Positions 1 to 9,463 of a stretch of 64,000 nucleotides of DNA are shown here, piece after piece. The position numbers were made by a program, and so were the translations under genes. The stretch is taken from contig JAJZBX010000001.1 in NCBI GenBank assembly GCA_021846325.1, forward strand, positions 62,001 through 126,000, given 5' to 3'. This DNA comes from Actinomycetes bacterium (GTDB lineage: Bacteria > Actinomycetota > Acidimicrobiia > Acidimicrobiales > RAAP-2). The notes under the pieces are model-generated. The model did not search any database, was not told where the DNA came from, and saw nothing but the letters and a program-made list of their open reading frames with translations. Numbering within the stretch: position 1 is the stretch's first letter; each line of letters begins with the position of its first letter.

Positions 1-2
1 AG

Positions 3-167
3 TGGCAGCCACTTCGCGACGGACGCCACGCCGTGCGGTTCCGCGTGGCGGAACGTGCCTTCCTCGATCACTTGATGGTGCAGGCGGGCCCGGGTGCGGT
101 GGTCGCGTCACCGGACTTCGCCGACGCCGGTCGCGAGTTGGCTCGTCAGATGCTCCAGGCGCTCTAG
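3..167 (+). CDS. C-terminal fragment of a protein resembling the end of WYL-domain regulators (5'-truncated by the window edge)
   Basis: Frame 3 reads WQPLRDGRHAVRFRVAERAFLDHLMVQAGPGAVVASPDFADAGRELARQMLQAL* ending at TAG 165-167; the tail resembles WYL/PafC C-termini. Confidence 0.45.
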   Translation, partial: WQPLRDGRHAVRFRVAERAFLDHLMVQAGPGAVVASPDFADAGRELARQMLQAL

Positions 168-194
168 GCGACCGTTGGGCCGTGGAGGTCCAAC

Positions 195-1253
195 GTGATT
201 CACGCTTTTGTGCGACGCTCAAATGACGTCGAGTATCTCACCGCTGACCGCGCCGACGAACTCGACGGCCTGCGCTCGGGTGGTCCCGGCTGGTGGGTGC
301 GCGGCGGTGGCGACGAGCGCAGCGCAAGAGACGTCGGCACAATATTGGCAACGACCGCTCGTTCCACGGTGACCGGCTACGACTTGGTGGTTGCGGCGCC
401 ACGACCGCTGTCGATCCTGATCGCGATCGATACCGACGTGGCACCCGAGGTGGTCTCGGCGCATCGCGACGGTGTCAGCGCCGCGGTCGACTATCTAGAG
501 GAACGTGCCCTCGTCGTTCGGCGGCGAGTCGCGGGCGACGAATTTGTCGAGGGCGCTCAGTGGTCTCGGGTGGTGAGCTTCACCCACGGCGTCAATCGGG
601 ACGGTGAGCCGCATTTACACGATCACGTCTTGGTCGGGGCATTGCCCGCGGGGGCGTCGACCGTAGCCGACTCGCGTTCGCTGTTCGCGCACCTGGGCGC
701 CGCGGACTCGATCTATCGCGCGACGGTGCGCGACGTGATCAACCTTCGCACCGAAAGGTCCGCCTGGCGCACGTTCGCGGGCAATGAGCTGATCAGTGGC
801 GTCGACGAGGGGTTTCGCGCCATCTGGAGCGGGCACATCGATGAACGGGGCCCTAAGAGCACGTGGACCCGTCGCGCGATTGTCGAACAATGGCGTGACG
901 ATGCCGCGCGATTCGAAGCCGTGGGCACGCCACGCGCGCCTCGCTACCGAGCATTCGACGAACACCGGTTTCGTGGCGCGTTCGAGGGTGCCACGCACAT
1001 TACGCGACGCGATCTCGTGCGGGCCTGGGCCGACGCGTCGCCGTTCGGTGCGTCGGGCGCCGAGATCAGCGCGGCGATCGACCGACTGCACCCGCACCTG
1101 CGCCTCGCTCGCGGAATGGCCGAGCGGCCGCTGCGACTCGTTGAAGCCCGTCGAGTCGATCGGGAACTCGAACGTACCCGAGAGTCGTCCCTGGTGGTGG
1201 GGCCGGGCGAGGGGCGCTACCGTGAGCGGGATTCACGCGTCCGATCGAGGTAG
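195..1253 (+). CDS. MobF/TrwC-type relaxase-like protein (relaxase domain only, no helicase domain)
   Basis: GYDLVVAAPRPLSILIAID, HGVNRDGEPHLHDHVLVG (HxHxH-like metal triad), N-terminal VEYL tyrosine; GTG start. Confidence 0.75.
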   Translation: MIHAFVRRSNDVEYLTADRADELDGLRSGGPGWWVRGGGDERSARDVGTILATTARSTVTGYDLVVAAPRPLSILIAIDTDVAPEVVSAHRDGVSAAVDYLEERALVVRRRVAGDEFVEGAQWSRVVSFTHGVNRDGEPHLHDHVLVGALPAGASTVADSRSLFAHLGAADSIYRATVRDVINLRTERSAWRTFAGNELISGVDEGFRAIWSGHIDERGPKSTWTRRAIVEQWRDDAARFEAVGTPRAPRYRAFDEHRFRGAFEGATHITRRDLVRAWADASPFGASGAEISAAIDRLHPHLRLARGMAERPLRLVEARRVDRELERTRESSLVVGPGEGRYRERDSRVRSR

Positions 1254-2509
1254 TCCCGAAAACGCACGTGCTCGTGCGCTGGCGTCAGCGCGATCCAGCG
1301 CATCGTCTTATCGGCGGCGATACCCAGTCCCCAACCCGGGCGACCGGTGGCGAGATCGCCGACGGTCGCCCGGTCGCGTTCAATCCAGTTGGTCGCGTGA
1401 CTGGTCGCGCGACCGCGATGTCGTTGCACCGTGTGCGATGGAACCATCGTGCGACCGGCGATTCGCTGCAGTAACTCGAGCGTGGCGCGATCGGCTACGC
1501 CCGGCAGCACGACCGTGGTCGCAAAGAGCGAGAGAAAGCCGTCAGCCGTCGGCCCCCAACGAGACCGGGCTTGACTGAGATCTTGCAGGCAGGCGAGTGT
1601 CAGCACGCCCTGTCCGCCACCCTCCGAGACGATCCCCGGCAACCGCGGGAGTGGCGCGACGTTCGCGAGCTCGTCGAGCGCGAGCAGGAGTCGTGCCCCG
1701 TCGCGGTGTCGATCGTAGGTGGCGTGGACTAGTTCGTCGATCAGTCCAACGACCAGTGGTGTCGACACTGCTTGATGTCGACTCGGTGCCACGATGTGAA
1801 GTTGATGGGGCCCACTCAAGAATGCCTCGACGTCCAATGGTGCGCCGCGCGCCGCGGCTCGAGCGGCGTCGGTCCGAAGTCCCGCGAATAGTCCCGAGGC
1901 GGTCGACCAGATGCCGGAACGCTCACGTTCGTCGGTCTGGGCGATGGCGAGCAACAGTGTTACCGATGGGTGTTCATCACCGTGTCGCGTTCGCAGCGTT
2001 TCCACGTCGCCATCAACTCGGCGGCGGTCGATCCGAGTCGCTAGTTGGCCAAGCGACTCGCCACGCAGTGCCGCTGCGTGAATCATCGGTGCAACCAGGG
2101 AGGTTGCGCGCTCAGTCCAGTGATCGTCACCGCGCTCATTGGTCATTCGTCGTGCGACATCGGCCAACGTGCGGGTGGCGAGTACCGCGCCGTCCCAATC
2201 GCGCGATTGATTAATTGGCGAGTAGCCAACGCGCGTCACGCCGGGTGGAGTGGGAATCATGCCCGAAGGGTCGAACAGAAGAGTCGCACCGTCGCGACGT
2301 CGAGACGCCATCGTCGAGACGACGTCGGCTTTCGTCGACGTCACAACGACTGATCGTGTCGTCAACAAGAGGTTCGGAATGATGATCGACGACGTCTTGC
2401 CACTTCGGCTTGGACCAATGACGAGCGTCGAACGTTCTCGTCCGCTGGTGACGTCACCGTTGTGGCTGCGTCCGAGGTAGATGCCGTTGTCGGAAGTCAC
2501 ACGAAACAA
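1217..2509 (-). CDS. TraG/VirD4-type conjugative coupling ATPase-like protein
   Basis: Walker A GPSRSGKTSSIIIPNLL, Walker B LLLALDELANVAPLPRLPGIVSEGGGQGV, TraG/TraM-recognition-like C-terminus; 3' end overlaps the relaxase gene. Confidence 0.8.
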   Translation of the reverse strand: MFRVTSDNGIYLGRSHNGDVTSGRERSTLVIGPSRSGKTSSIIIPNLLLTTRSVVVTSTKADVVSTMASRRRDGATLLFDPSGMIPTPPGVTRVGYSPINQSRDWDGAVLATRTLADVARRMTNERGDDHWTERATSLVAPMIHAAALRGESLGQLATRIDRRRVDGDVETLRTRHGDEHPSVTLLLAIAQTDERERSGIWSTASGLFAGLRTDAARAAARGAPLDVEAFLSGPHQLHIVAPSRHQAVSTPLVVGLIDELVHATYDRHRDGARLLLALDELANVAPLPRLPGIVSEGGGQGVLTLACLQDLSQARSRWGPTADGFLSLFATTVVLPGVADRATLELLQRIAGRTMVPSHTVQRHRGRATSHATNWIERDRATVGDLATGRPGWGLGIAADKTMRWIALTPAHEHVRFRDYLDRTRESRSR

Positions 2510-2738
2510 TTGTCGTAATAACCGTCGAAATGCTTGACATTGGTTGACGAAACGAGTGAACTTTTATATGTCCCCTCGCGGAGGAGGTCGGCGAAGTGCG
2601 CATCATCAACTTCGATGTGCGAACTTCGTCTTCCGCGTTGGGACCGTGCACTGCGGTCGGTCATCGCACAGCTGGGAAGCTGGGTGTTACACGAACGAGT
2701 TCACGTTTTCAGCGCGGTGCCTTACTGCAAATTGCCGT

Positions 2739-2755
2739 TTGACCAACGTGGTCAA
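2739..2755. promoter_or_regulatory. Candidate operator dyad upstream of the AKKAP gene
   Basis: Perfect inverted repeat TTGACCA-ACG-TGGTCAA, ~44 bp before the GTG start at 2799. Confidence 0.3.
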
Positions 2756-2798
2756 CCGAGGCCCGCATTGATTCAACGTTGAGTCCCAAGGAGGGAAT

Positions 2799-3092
2799 GT
2801 GGCAACTGCCGCCAAGAAGGCTCCGGCCAAGAAGGCTCCGGCCAAGAAGGCTCCGGCCAAGAAGGCTGTCGCCAAGAAGGCTCCGGCCAAGAAGGCCGCC
2901 GCGAAGAAGGCTCCGGCCAAGAAGGCTCCGGCCAAGAAGGCCGCCGCCAAGAAGGCTCCGGCCAAGAAGGCTCCGGCCAAGAAGGCCGCCGCCAAGAAGG
3001 CTCCGGCCAAGAAGGCCGCCGCTAAGAAGGCTCCGGCCAAGAAGGCTGTCGCCAAGAAGGCTCCGGCCAAGAAGGCCGCCGCGAAGAAGTAG
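2799..3092 (+). CDS. Histone H1-tail-like Lys/Ala/Pro repeat protein
   Basis: [17 protein letters not shown]...AAAKK; strong Shine-Dalgarno AAGGAGGG just upstream of GTG; followed by a perfect hairpin at 3113-3155. Confidence 0.8.
   Translation: MATAAKKAPAKKAPAKKAPAKKAVAKKAPAKKAAAKKAPAKKAPAKKAAAKKAPAKKAPAKKAAAKKAPAKKAAAKKAPAKKAVAKKAPAKKAAAKK
2811..3089 (+). repeat. 15-bp tandem repeat (GCCAAGAAGGCTCCG and variants) coding for [15 protein letters not shown]
   Basis: Directly visible 15-bp periodicity through the gene. Confidence 0.9.
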
Positions 3093-3101
3093 TAGCTCGT
3101 C

Positions 3102-3734
3102 TTACCACGGGTGAACCGACGAATGGGGGGCCGCTGGCTCCCCATTCGTCGGTTCCGTGGCGAGAAGATCACTCGGCTCATCGACGTCGACGCACCAGGG
3201 GCTGTCTCGTACGACCTCGAGCGACAGCCCTAACCGACGAGCTTCGGAGGCGTGAGCGATCGCCGAACCGGGTCCGTACTGGAAGACGAACGCCAGTCCC
3301 GCGGGTAGTGAGAGCACGTTGGTCCCGTCATTGCCAACGTCGGTCACGATCGTGACGTCACAGCGAGAGGTGAACGCGCCCAGTCCGCGCGGTTCGCGAA
3401 GGTCGCCGTGGACGACGGTCACGCGGGTTACGTCGGAAACGAGCTGGTGATATGCGAAGGTGACGGCGGGGTTGAGCCCGGGGTGCGGTGCGCGCACGAC
3501 CTCGACGCCGCGTTGACGGGCGAACTCTTCGACGTCGTCGGACTCACAGACGACGATCACCCGACCCGGCGCACAGCTCGTGAGTACGTCGCTGGCGAGT
3601 TGACGCGCGAGTTCGCTCACGCCCAACGTACCGGCGCGACGCAGCCGGGCCTTGCCGACGGCGAAGGATTTGAGCGGCACCACGAAGACGTGCGTGCCAG
3701 AGGACACGGGATCGGTGGTCTCGTCGCTCGGCAT
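3102..3734 (-). CDS. cofC: 2-phospho-L-lactate (or PEP) guanylyltransferase, coenzyme F420 biosynthesis
   Basis: [17 protein letters not shown]..., [51 protein letters not shown]; start trimmed from the longer ORF to avoid the divergent rnhB. Confidence 0.8.
   Translation of the reverse strand: MPSDETTDPVSSGTHVFVVPLKSFAVGKARLRRAGTLGVSELARQLASDVLTSCAPGRVIVVCESDDVEEFARQRGVEVVRAPHPGLNPAVTFAYHQLVSDVTRVTVVHGDLREPRGLGAFTSRCDVTIVTDVGNDGTNVLSLPAGLAFVFQYGPGSAIAHASEARRLGLSLEVVRDSPWCVDVDEPSDLLATEPTNGEPAAPHSSVHPW
3113..3155. terminator. Perfect 16-bp hairpin GAACCGACGAATGGGG / CCCCATTCGTCGGTTC
   Basis: Located directly after the AKKAP gene, inside the 3' coding end of the convergent cofC-like gene. Confidence 0.65.
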
Positions 3735-3782
3735 CAGTGGCCATGTTACGTTCGTGGGCGTGCAAGCCCGGTGGTCGTGACG

Positions 3783-4460
3783 ATGCAGCGAGATTGGCTC
3801 TGCGTCGAGCGACCCTTGCTCGTCGAAGGACACCGGGTCGTCGGTCTGGATGAAGTTGGGCGAGGCGCGCTCGCCGGCCCGGTTTTCGTCGGCGCCGTGG
3901 TCGTGACGAGGGACGTGGCACCGCCCGAGGGACTCAATGACTCTAAGGCGCTGAGCGCTCGACAACGCGAGCGGCTGGTGGACCCCATCTCGACGTGGTC
4001 GACGGACTGGGCGATCGGTCAATCATCGGCCGATGAGGTCGACGAGTGGGGGATCCGGTGGGCGATCGCGTTCGCCGCGCGACGAGCCCTCGGGGCACTA
4101 CGCGACGCACCGACGATCGCCTTGCTTGACGGTCCACAAAATCTCCTGCGTCCACCGGGTGAACCCCCGGGTGTTGCCTCGCTCGACGTTGGGCACGCGA
4201 CGTTGAGCTATCGATGTCTGATCCGTGGCGATCGGACGAGCGCGACGATTGCCGCCGCGTCGGTGGTCGCCAAGGTCCACCGAGACCGGCTGATGGTCGA
4301 ACTGGCTGGGGAGTTCCCGGACTACGGCTGGGCGACGAACATGGGCTACGGCTCACCCCAGCACCTCGAGGCGCTGGGCCGGCTCGGGCCGTCGCCACAG
4401 CATCGGACCTCGTGGCGACTTCCGGCGTGGCGCGTCGACGGGCCCGCAGGCTCTGGCTAA
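3783..4460 (+). CDS. rnhB: Ribonuclease HII
   Basis: VVGLDEVGRGALAGPVFVGAVV, LNDSKALSARQRERL, ALLDGPQ, AAASVVAKVHRDRLM, DYGWATNMGYGSPQHLEAL. Confidence 0.93.
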   Translation: MQRDWLCVERPLLVEGHRVVGLDEVGRGALAGPVFVGAVVVTRDVAPPEGLNDSKALSARQRERLVDPISTWSTDWAIGQSSADEVDEWGIRWAIAFAARRALGALRDAPTIALLDGPQNLLRPPGEPPGVASLDVGHATLSYRCLIRGDRTSATIAAASVVAKVHRDRLMVELAGEFPDYGWATNMGYGSPQHLEALGRLGPSPQHRTSWRLPAWRVDGPAGSG

Positions 4461-4514
4461 TCCGCGTCCACCGTGACCGAGCGATTAGGAGCGAAAGAGT
4501 AGGATTGTGTAACT

Positions 4515-6551
4515 ATGTCTGCGCTGCTGTCGGTCCAAAATCTTCGCGTCCAGTTCTCAACGCGCAACTCGTTCGTAACTGCCGTTGACGACTTCTCGCT
4601 CACCATCGAGCCGGGCGAGAGCGTCGGATTGGTCGGCGAATCTGGTTGCGGTAAGACGACAACGGGCCTGTCGATCATGCGCCTGCTTCCGGGCAACGGC
4701 AAGATCGCCGCCGGAACGATCGTGCTTGACGGCGTCGAGCTGAACGCGTTGAGCGAGAAGCAGATGCAGGATCAACGGGGTCGAACGGTGGCGCTGATTC
4801 CCCAGGATCCGATGAGTTCGCTTAACCCGACGACCAAGATCGGTAAGCAGATCGGCGAAGGGCTGCGTATTCACCACGGCGCCTCCGACGCCGACGCCCG
4901 GAAGCGGGCGCTCGAAGTTCTCGAAATGGTGGAGATGCCGCGACCCTCGGAGCGACTCGACCAGTATCCGTTCGAGCTCTCCGGGGGTCTACGCCAGCGC
5001 GTCATCATCGCAATGGGCTTGGTGAACAACCCCAAATTGCTAATCGCCGACGAGCCGACGACGGCGCTCGACGTGACGATCCAGGCGCAGATTCTGGACC
5101 TCATTGATAATTTGCGCACGACCCTGAATATGAGCGTGCTGCTGATCACGCACGACATGGGCGTCATCGCGGGTCGAACTGACCGAGTGATCGTGATGTA
5201 CGGGGGCAAAGTCGCCGAGCGAGCGAGCACCGAGGAGCTGTTCGCTCGCATGCGTCACCCGTACAGCCAGGCGCTACTGGCGTCGATGCCGAACCTTGAG
5301 AACACCTCGAAGCATGAACTCGCCTCGATCGCGGGCGTTCCGCCGGACCTCAGCCTGGAGATCGTGGGGTGTCGCTTCGCGCCTCGTTGTTCGTTCGCAC
5401 AGGACCGCTGTCGTATCGAGGAGCCGTCGCTGGCGAGTGACGGCGAACACCAGTACGCGTGCTTCTACCCGGTGAACGGCCCCCGACCGGTCGTGATACG
5501 AAGCGCCACCGCCGCGATCGAGGCGACCACGGGCGGGCGAGAACTGGTGCGCGTGGAAAATCTGGTGAAGGAGTTCCCAATTACCGCGGGCTTGATTCGC
5601 CACAAGGTCAATGCGGTGCACGCCGTGTCCGACGTGAGCTTCTCGATCAACGAAGGTGAGACGTTCGGACTGGTCGGCGAGTCGGGTTGCGGCAAAACGA
5701 CCATCGGGCGAATGTTGGTCGGCATCGAATCGCTCACCGCGGGACGGATCTACTTTGAAGACAAGGTGACGAGCGCCAAGAAGAAGAAACTGTCGCTCGA
5801 AGAGCACCGTCAGCGCCAGATGATGTTTCAGGACCCGTATTCATCACTCAACCCGCGCATGAAGGTCAACGAGATCATCGCGGAACCGCTCCTCGTCCAG
5901 AAAGTCGGTACGAAGGCCGATCGCCAACGTCGGGTATTCGAGCTCCTAGATGTCGTCGGTCTGCCCCAGGGCGCTGCCGACCGCTACCCGCACGAGTTTT
6001 CCGGCGGTCAGCGCCAGCGCATTGGCCTCGCGCGAGCGCTCGCGCTCAATCCCCGACTGATCGTCGCCGACGAGCCGGTGTCCGCCCTCGACGTCTCAAT
6101 CCAGGCCCAGATCCTGAACCTGATGAAGGGGCTCCAGAGCGAGCACCACCTGACCTACATGTTCGTCAGTCACGACTTGGCGGTCGTGTACTACATGGCG
6201 GACACCATTGGCGTCATGTACCTCGGCAAGATCGTCGAGATCGGGGACGCCGAGAGCGTCTTTCGCTCGCCGGCCCACCCGTACACGCAGGGTCTGCTCG
6301 ACTCGGTTCCGATCCCGAACCCGATCGAGGCACGGAATCGGCGCGGCATACAGGTGCGCGGCGAGCTACCGTCGCCGATCAATCCGCCGTCGGGGTGTCG
6401 TTTTCGCACGAGGTGTCCGCGCGCCCAGGACGTTTGCGCGAACGTCGAGCCCCCCATGGAGTCCTTTGGCCCCCGCCACCAAGCAGCGTGCCACTTCCCC
6501 CTGCAGCCCGTCGGCAGCACTGCCACGACCGGTGCTGCGGCCGCCTCGTAG
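4515..6551 (+). CDS. Fused double-ATPase of a peptide/nickel-type ABC importer (DppD-DppF fusion)
   Basis: Two Walker A motifs (GLVGESGCGKTT twice), two LSGG(L/Q)RQR signatures, oligopeptide-type C-terminal Cys clusters CRFAPRC / CRFRTRCPRAQDVC. Confidence 0.93.
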   Translation: MSALLSVQNLRVQFSTRNSFVTAVDDFSLTIEPGESVGLVGESGCGKTTTGLSIMRLLPGNGKIAAGTIVLDGVELNALSEKQMQDQRGRTVALIPQDPMSSLNPTTKIGKQIGEGLRIHHGASDADARKRALEVLEMVEMPRPSERLDQYPFELSGGLRQRVIIAMGLVNNPKLLIADEPTTALDVTIQAQILDLIDNLRTTLNMSVLLITHDMGVIAGRTDRVIVMYGGKVAERASTEELFARMRHPYSQALLASMPNLENTSKHELASIAGVPPDLSLEIVGCRFAPRCSFAQDRCRIEEPSLASDGEHQYACFYPVNGPRPVVIRSATAAIEATTGGRELVRVENLVKEFPITAGLIRHKVNAVHAVSDVSFSINEGETFGLVGESGCGKTTIGRMLVGIESLTAGRIYFEDKVTSAKKKKLSLEEHRQRQMMFQDPYSSLNPRMKVNEIIAEPLLVQKVGTKADRQRRVFELLDVVGLPQGAADRYPHEFSGGQRQRIGLARALALNPRLIVADEPVSALDVSIQAQILNLMKGLQSEHHLTYMFVSHDLAVVYYMADTIGVMYLGKIVEIGDAESVFRSPAHPYTQGLLDSVPIPNPIEARNRRGIQVRGELPSPINPPSGCRFRTRCPRAQDVCANVEPPMESFGPRHQAACHFPLQPVGSTATTGAAAAS

Positions 6552-6598
6552 ACGGTCGGGGTCGCGTCCCGACCAGCCGCTTGCAGTTGGACGAGCGG

Positions 6599-8383
6599 CT
6601 ACCAGTAGTACTCGGGCGTGAACGAGTGCAGCGGATTCGGCGCGAGCCCGATGGTGCTGCGCAGCGTCAGGGCGACCTCGTACGTCTGATCCGGCGCCGG
6701 CTCATAGATGACCGGTAGCTCTCGCGCGGCGTAGGCGGCGTAGGGACCTAACGCCGCGGCGGTGGCTAGCGAACGCGTTACCAGCGTTGACAGCGTCGGG
6801 TCGCTGAAGTTGCTCACGGCGCCCGTCGTAGCGAAGATCGCTTCACCCGATGGGTACAGGCTCGGCAAGAATGACCAGCCGCCACCCCACGTGCACAGAT
6901 CGAAACTGGACGCGCTCAGACAGTCCGTCGTAAGGTTCCCGGGCGCGTCCTGGGACGACGTGACGTGGATTCCCAGCGCCGACCACTGCGCCACCTCGCG
7001 CGACATGACGCTCGTCAATGTTGGATCTCCGCTCGACCACACGACGTGGAGTTGCAGCGGCTCACCGAAGACGATCCCGGCGCCGCAGTCGCTCGGGCCA
7101 GTGCCGGGCGATCGACAGGTCAACCCACCACTCTGCGGTGACCAGCCGTGTTGCGTGAGGAGCTGCTCGGCCCGCCCTGGATCAAACCCGTAGACGGGAC
7201 TGATCGGCGGGCTCATGAATGGGGGGGTGGACGCGGGTATCGGGCTGAGCGTTGGCACACCGTACCCGCCCAAGAAATCGGCGATCAGCGACGCTTGGTC
7301 AACCGTTGACTGCAGGGCTTGACGAATGTACAGCTGGTTGACGATGGCGGCGTCGGTGCTACCCGGGGAGAAGTTCACGACCGCGAAATTAATGGACCAC
7401 GGTGGTGCGGCCACGACTCGAAAGCGACTGGCGTTACCATTTTTCGTGAGGTGGTTGCTGGGAGTGAGTTGTGACGGATTAAGCATCGCGAGGTCGACGG
7501 CACCCGAGGCGAGGGCATTGAGCACCGCTGGTGCATTCGCGTACGCCGCCTCACGAAACGTGTTGACGCGAGGTCGTTGGGGTCCCGAGTAGCGCGCGTT
7601 GGCGTTGAACGACGCGTTGCCGACGGCGTCAAAGCTCGCCAAACGCCACGGGCCATCGACGCCGCCCTGCCAGAACTGACTCGTGAAGCTCGACGTCGTC
7701 GACGCCAGGGAGCTGAGGTAGCTCACGACGTGCGCGCAGGCGTTGTCGGTGCCGGGCGAGCCGTACACGCCCGCCTCGCATCCGGTGATCGGGCCAGACG
7801 CCGTGCGATCCCACGACGGGGGCAGCGCGGTGATCTGTGACAGGTACCGATAGAGCAAAATGGTGGGATTCTGGGGATGCGCAAAGTCGAGTTCGAGTTG
7901 ATTAGCGCGCGCTCGCACGTTGGTCAGTTGATCGGGAATGGCGACGCCGGGTTGGTACGCGCAGTCCCCGGTGGGGTCGGCTCGGTAGAGGTCGAGGTAG
8001 AACTTGACCGACGCGGCGTCGACCACATCGCCGTTCGCGAAACGCCAGCCCTTCATCGTGATGGTCACGGTCCGTCCACCATTGGTGAACTTGGGCGCAC
8101 CGGCGAGTGAGAGCGGGTACTGAACTCGTTCCGATGTGCCGAGCCCAACCCAGTACAAGGGTCGAAACATGAGCCGTTGGAAGTACTCGGTGTTGTTCGT
8201 GGAGTCGTAGTTGCAGTTCATGAACGGCAAAATGAAGTTGGCGCTCGCACCGGGTGCCTCGGCCATCGTGAGCATGGTGGCGTCCGTCCGGGCATGAACG
8301 GCGCCGGCACTCGTCGTTACGAGGACCAGTGAGGTCAGAATTGCCAGGAAGAAACTCAGGTGACGCGCTCGCCGAGGGTCCAC
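6599..8383 (-). CDS. ABC transporter substrate-binding protein, family 5 (SBP_bac_5)
   Basis: Signal peptide, FILPFMNCNYDSTNNTEYFQRLMFRPLYWVG, VTITMKGWRFANGDVVDAASVKFYLD, RQALQSTVDQASLI. Confidence 0.88.
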   Translation of the reverse strand: MDPRRARHLSFFLAILTSLVLVTTSAGAVHARTDATMLTMAEAPGASANFILPFMNCNYDSTNNTEYFQRLMFRPLYWVGLGTSERVQYPLSLAGAPKFTNGGRTVTITMKGWRFANGDVVDAASVKFYLDLYRADPTGDCAYQPGVAIPDQLTNVRARANQLELDFAHPQNPTILLYRYLSQITALPPSWDRTASGPITGCEAGVYGSPGTDNACAHVVSYLSSLASTTSSFTSQFWQGGVDGPWRLASFDAVGNASFNANARYSGPQRPRVNTFREAAYANAPAVLNALASGAVDLAMLNPSQLTPSNHLTKNGNASRFRVVAAPPWSINFAVVNFSPGSTDAAIVNQLYIRQALQSTVDQASLIADFLGGYGVPTLSPIPASTPPFMSPPISPVYGFDPGRAEQLLTQHGWSPQSGGLTCRSPGTGPSDCGAGIVFGEPLQLHVVWSSGDPTLTSVMSREVAQWSALGIHVTSSQDAPGNLTTDCLSASSFDLCTWGGGWSFLPSLYPSGEAIFATTGAVSNFSDPTLSTLVTRSLATAAALGPYAAYAARELPVIYEPAPDQTYEVALTLRSTIGLAPNPLHSFTPEYYW

Positions 8384-8557
8384 GTCAAGACCCCCCTTGG
8401 GGCCCGGTATCGAGTGTCGGCGCCCGACGAGCAGCGACGGCAGTGGGCGTGTCGAGCCCTATCGCGCACTCGATTGGCATGTTTGCAGTCTTGCATGCTC
8501 GACGCTCGACGTACACCGCGTGAACGCTATCGATACACGCCGACGTGCCGTATCGAC

Positions 8558-9463
8558 TCAGCGTTCGAGGAGGCGAACCTCAAAGGCGTCTCGAAGCGCG
8601 TCGCCGATGTAGTTGATCGCTACAACCACGAGAATGAAGACGATAGCCACGGGGAAGACTTCCCACCAGTACCCGTTCTGAATCTGCTCGGTGCCCGACT
8701 GCAGCATCGTCCCCCAGTCCGTCTGGGGTGACTGAATGCCCAGACCCAGAAATCCCAAGGCGGAGAGGAAGAGAATGGCGTCAGCGACCGAAAAGGTCGC
8801 TACGGTGACGATATTGCTGATGGAGTTGGGAAAGACGTGACGGCGCACGATATGCCAGCGTCTGGACCCCATGGACGTCGAGGCGATGGCGTAGTCAAGA
8901 TTTCGAATGAGCAGCGCGTCACCGCGGATGATTCGCGCGTTGCCCCACCAGCCGGTGAAGCCGATAATGCAGATGAGGAACACCGTCGAACGGCCGAACA
9001 CGGTGATCAGGGTTATAAGGAGAAAGAGGTACGGAATCGAGAGGAACGCGTCGATGAGGCGCATCATGACGGCATCGACCGCACCGCCGAAGAGCCCCGA
9101 GATCATGCCGTAGAGCGTTCCCACGACGATCGTGATGAAACCGGCGAGAAAGCCGAGAGTCAACGAGTACTCGCCCCCAAAGAAGATTCGGCCCATGACG
9201 TCGTAGCCACTGCTATCGGTGCCGAGCCAGTGCGCCGCTGACGGAGCCTGGTTCTGGGGTGTGCTGAACGCGGTTGCCTGATTCGTCTGGTTGGTCGGGT
9301 GAAAGTGCGGTACCAGAAAGCAAGCCAGCGTCAGAATGATGACGTAGACGCACGATGCGATGGCCAACTTGTTCGACATGAAAATCTTCAGACGCTGGCG
9401 CCACATTGACACGACGACGTCCGAAAAATCGGTTACCGCGAGATCGGCTGACACGGTGGTCAT
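8558..9463 (-). CDS. ABC transporter permease, DppC-like
   Basis: HWLGTDSSGYDVMGRIFFGGEYSLTLG, EAA-loop-like region, multiple TM segments. Confidence 0.92.
   Translation of the reverse strand: MTTVSADLAVTDFSDVVVSMWRQRLKIFMSNKLAIASCVYVIILTLACFLVPHFHPTNQTNQATAFSTPQNQAPSAAHWLGTDSSGYDVMGRIFFGGEYSLTLGFLAGFITIVVGTLYGMISGLFGGAVDAVMMRLIDAFLSIPYLFLLITLITVFGRSTVFLICIIGFTGWWGNARIIRGDALLIRNLDYAIASTSMGSRRWHIVRRHVFPNSISNIVTVATFSVADAILFLSALGFLGLGIQSPQTDWGTMLQSGTEQIQNGYWWEVFPVAIVFILVVVAINYIGDALRDAFEVRLLER

Noticed and set aside
1-2509. Integrated conjugative element or prophage
   Set aside because: Only relaxase-like and coupling-protein-like genes are visible; no integrase, att repeats, capsid genes or T4SS channel genes in the window.
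2533-2570. TTGACA/TATAT promoter-like motifs upstream of the AKKAP gene
   Set aside because: Spacing between -35-like and -10-like hexamers is not near 17 bp and the site lies >200 bp from the start; not reported as a promoter.
2811-3089. Regular repeat that could be mistaken for a CRISPR array
   Set aside because: 15-bp in-frame tandem coding repeat without spacers; no cas genes nearby.
2687-3181. 164-aa minus-strand ORF rich in [11 protein letters not shown] repeats
   Set aside because: Antisense translation of the 15-bp AKKAP repeat; the plus strand has the SD, start and hairpin of a real gene.
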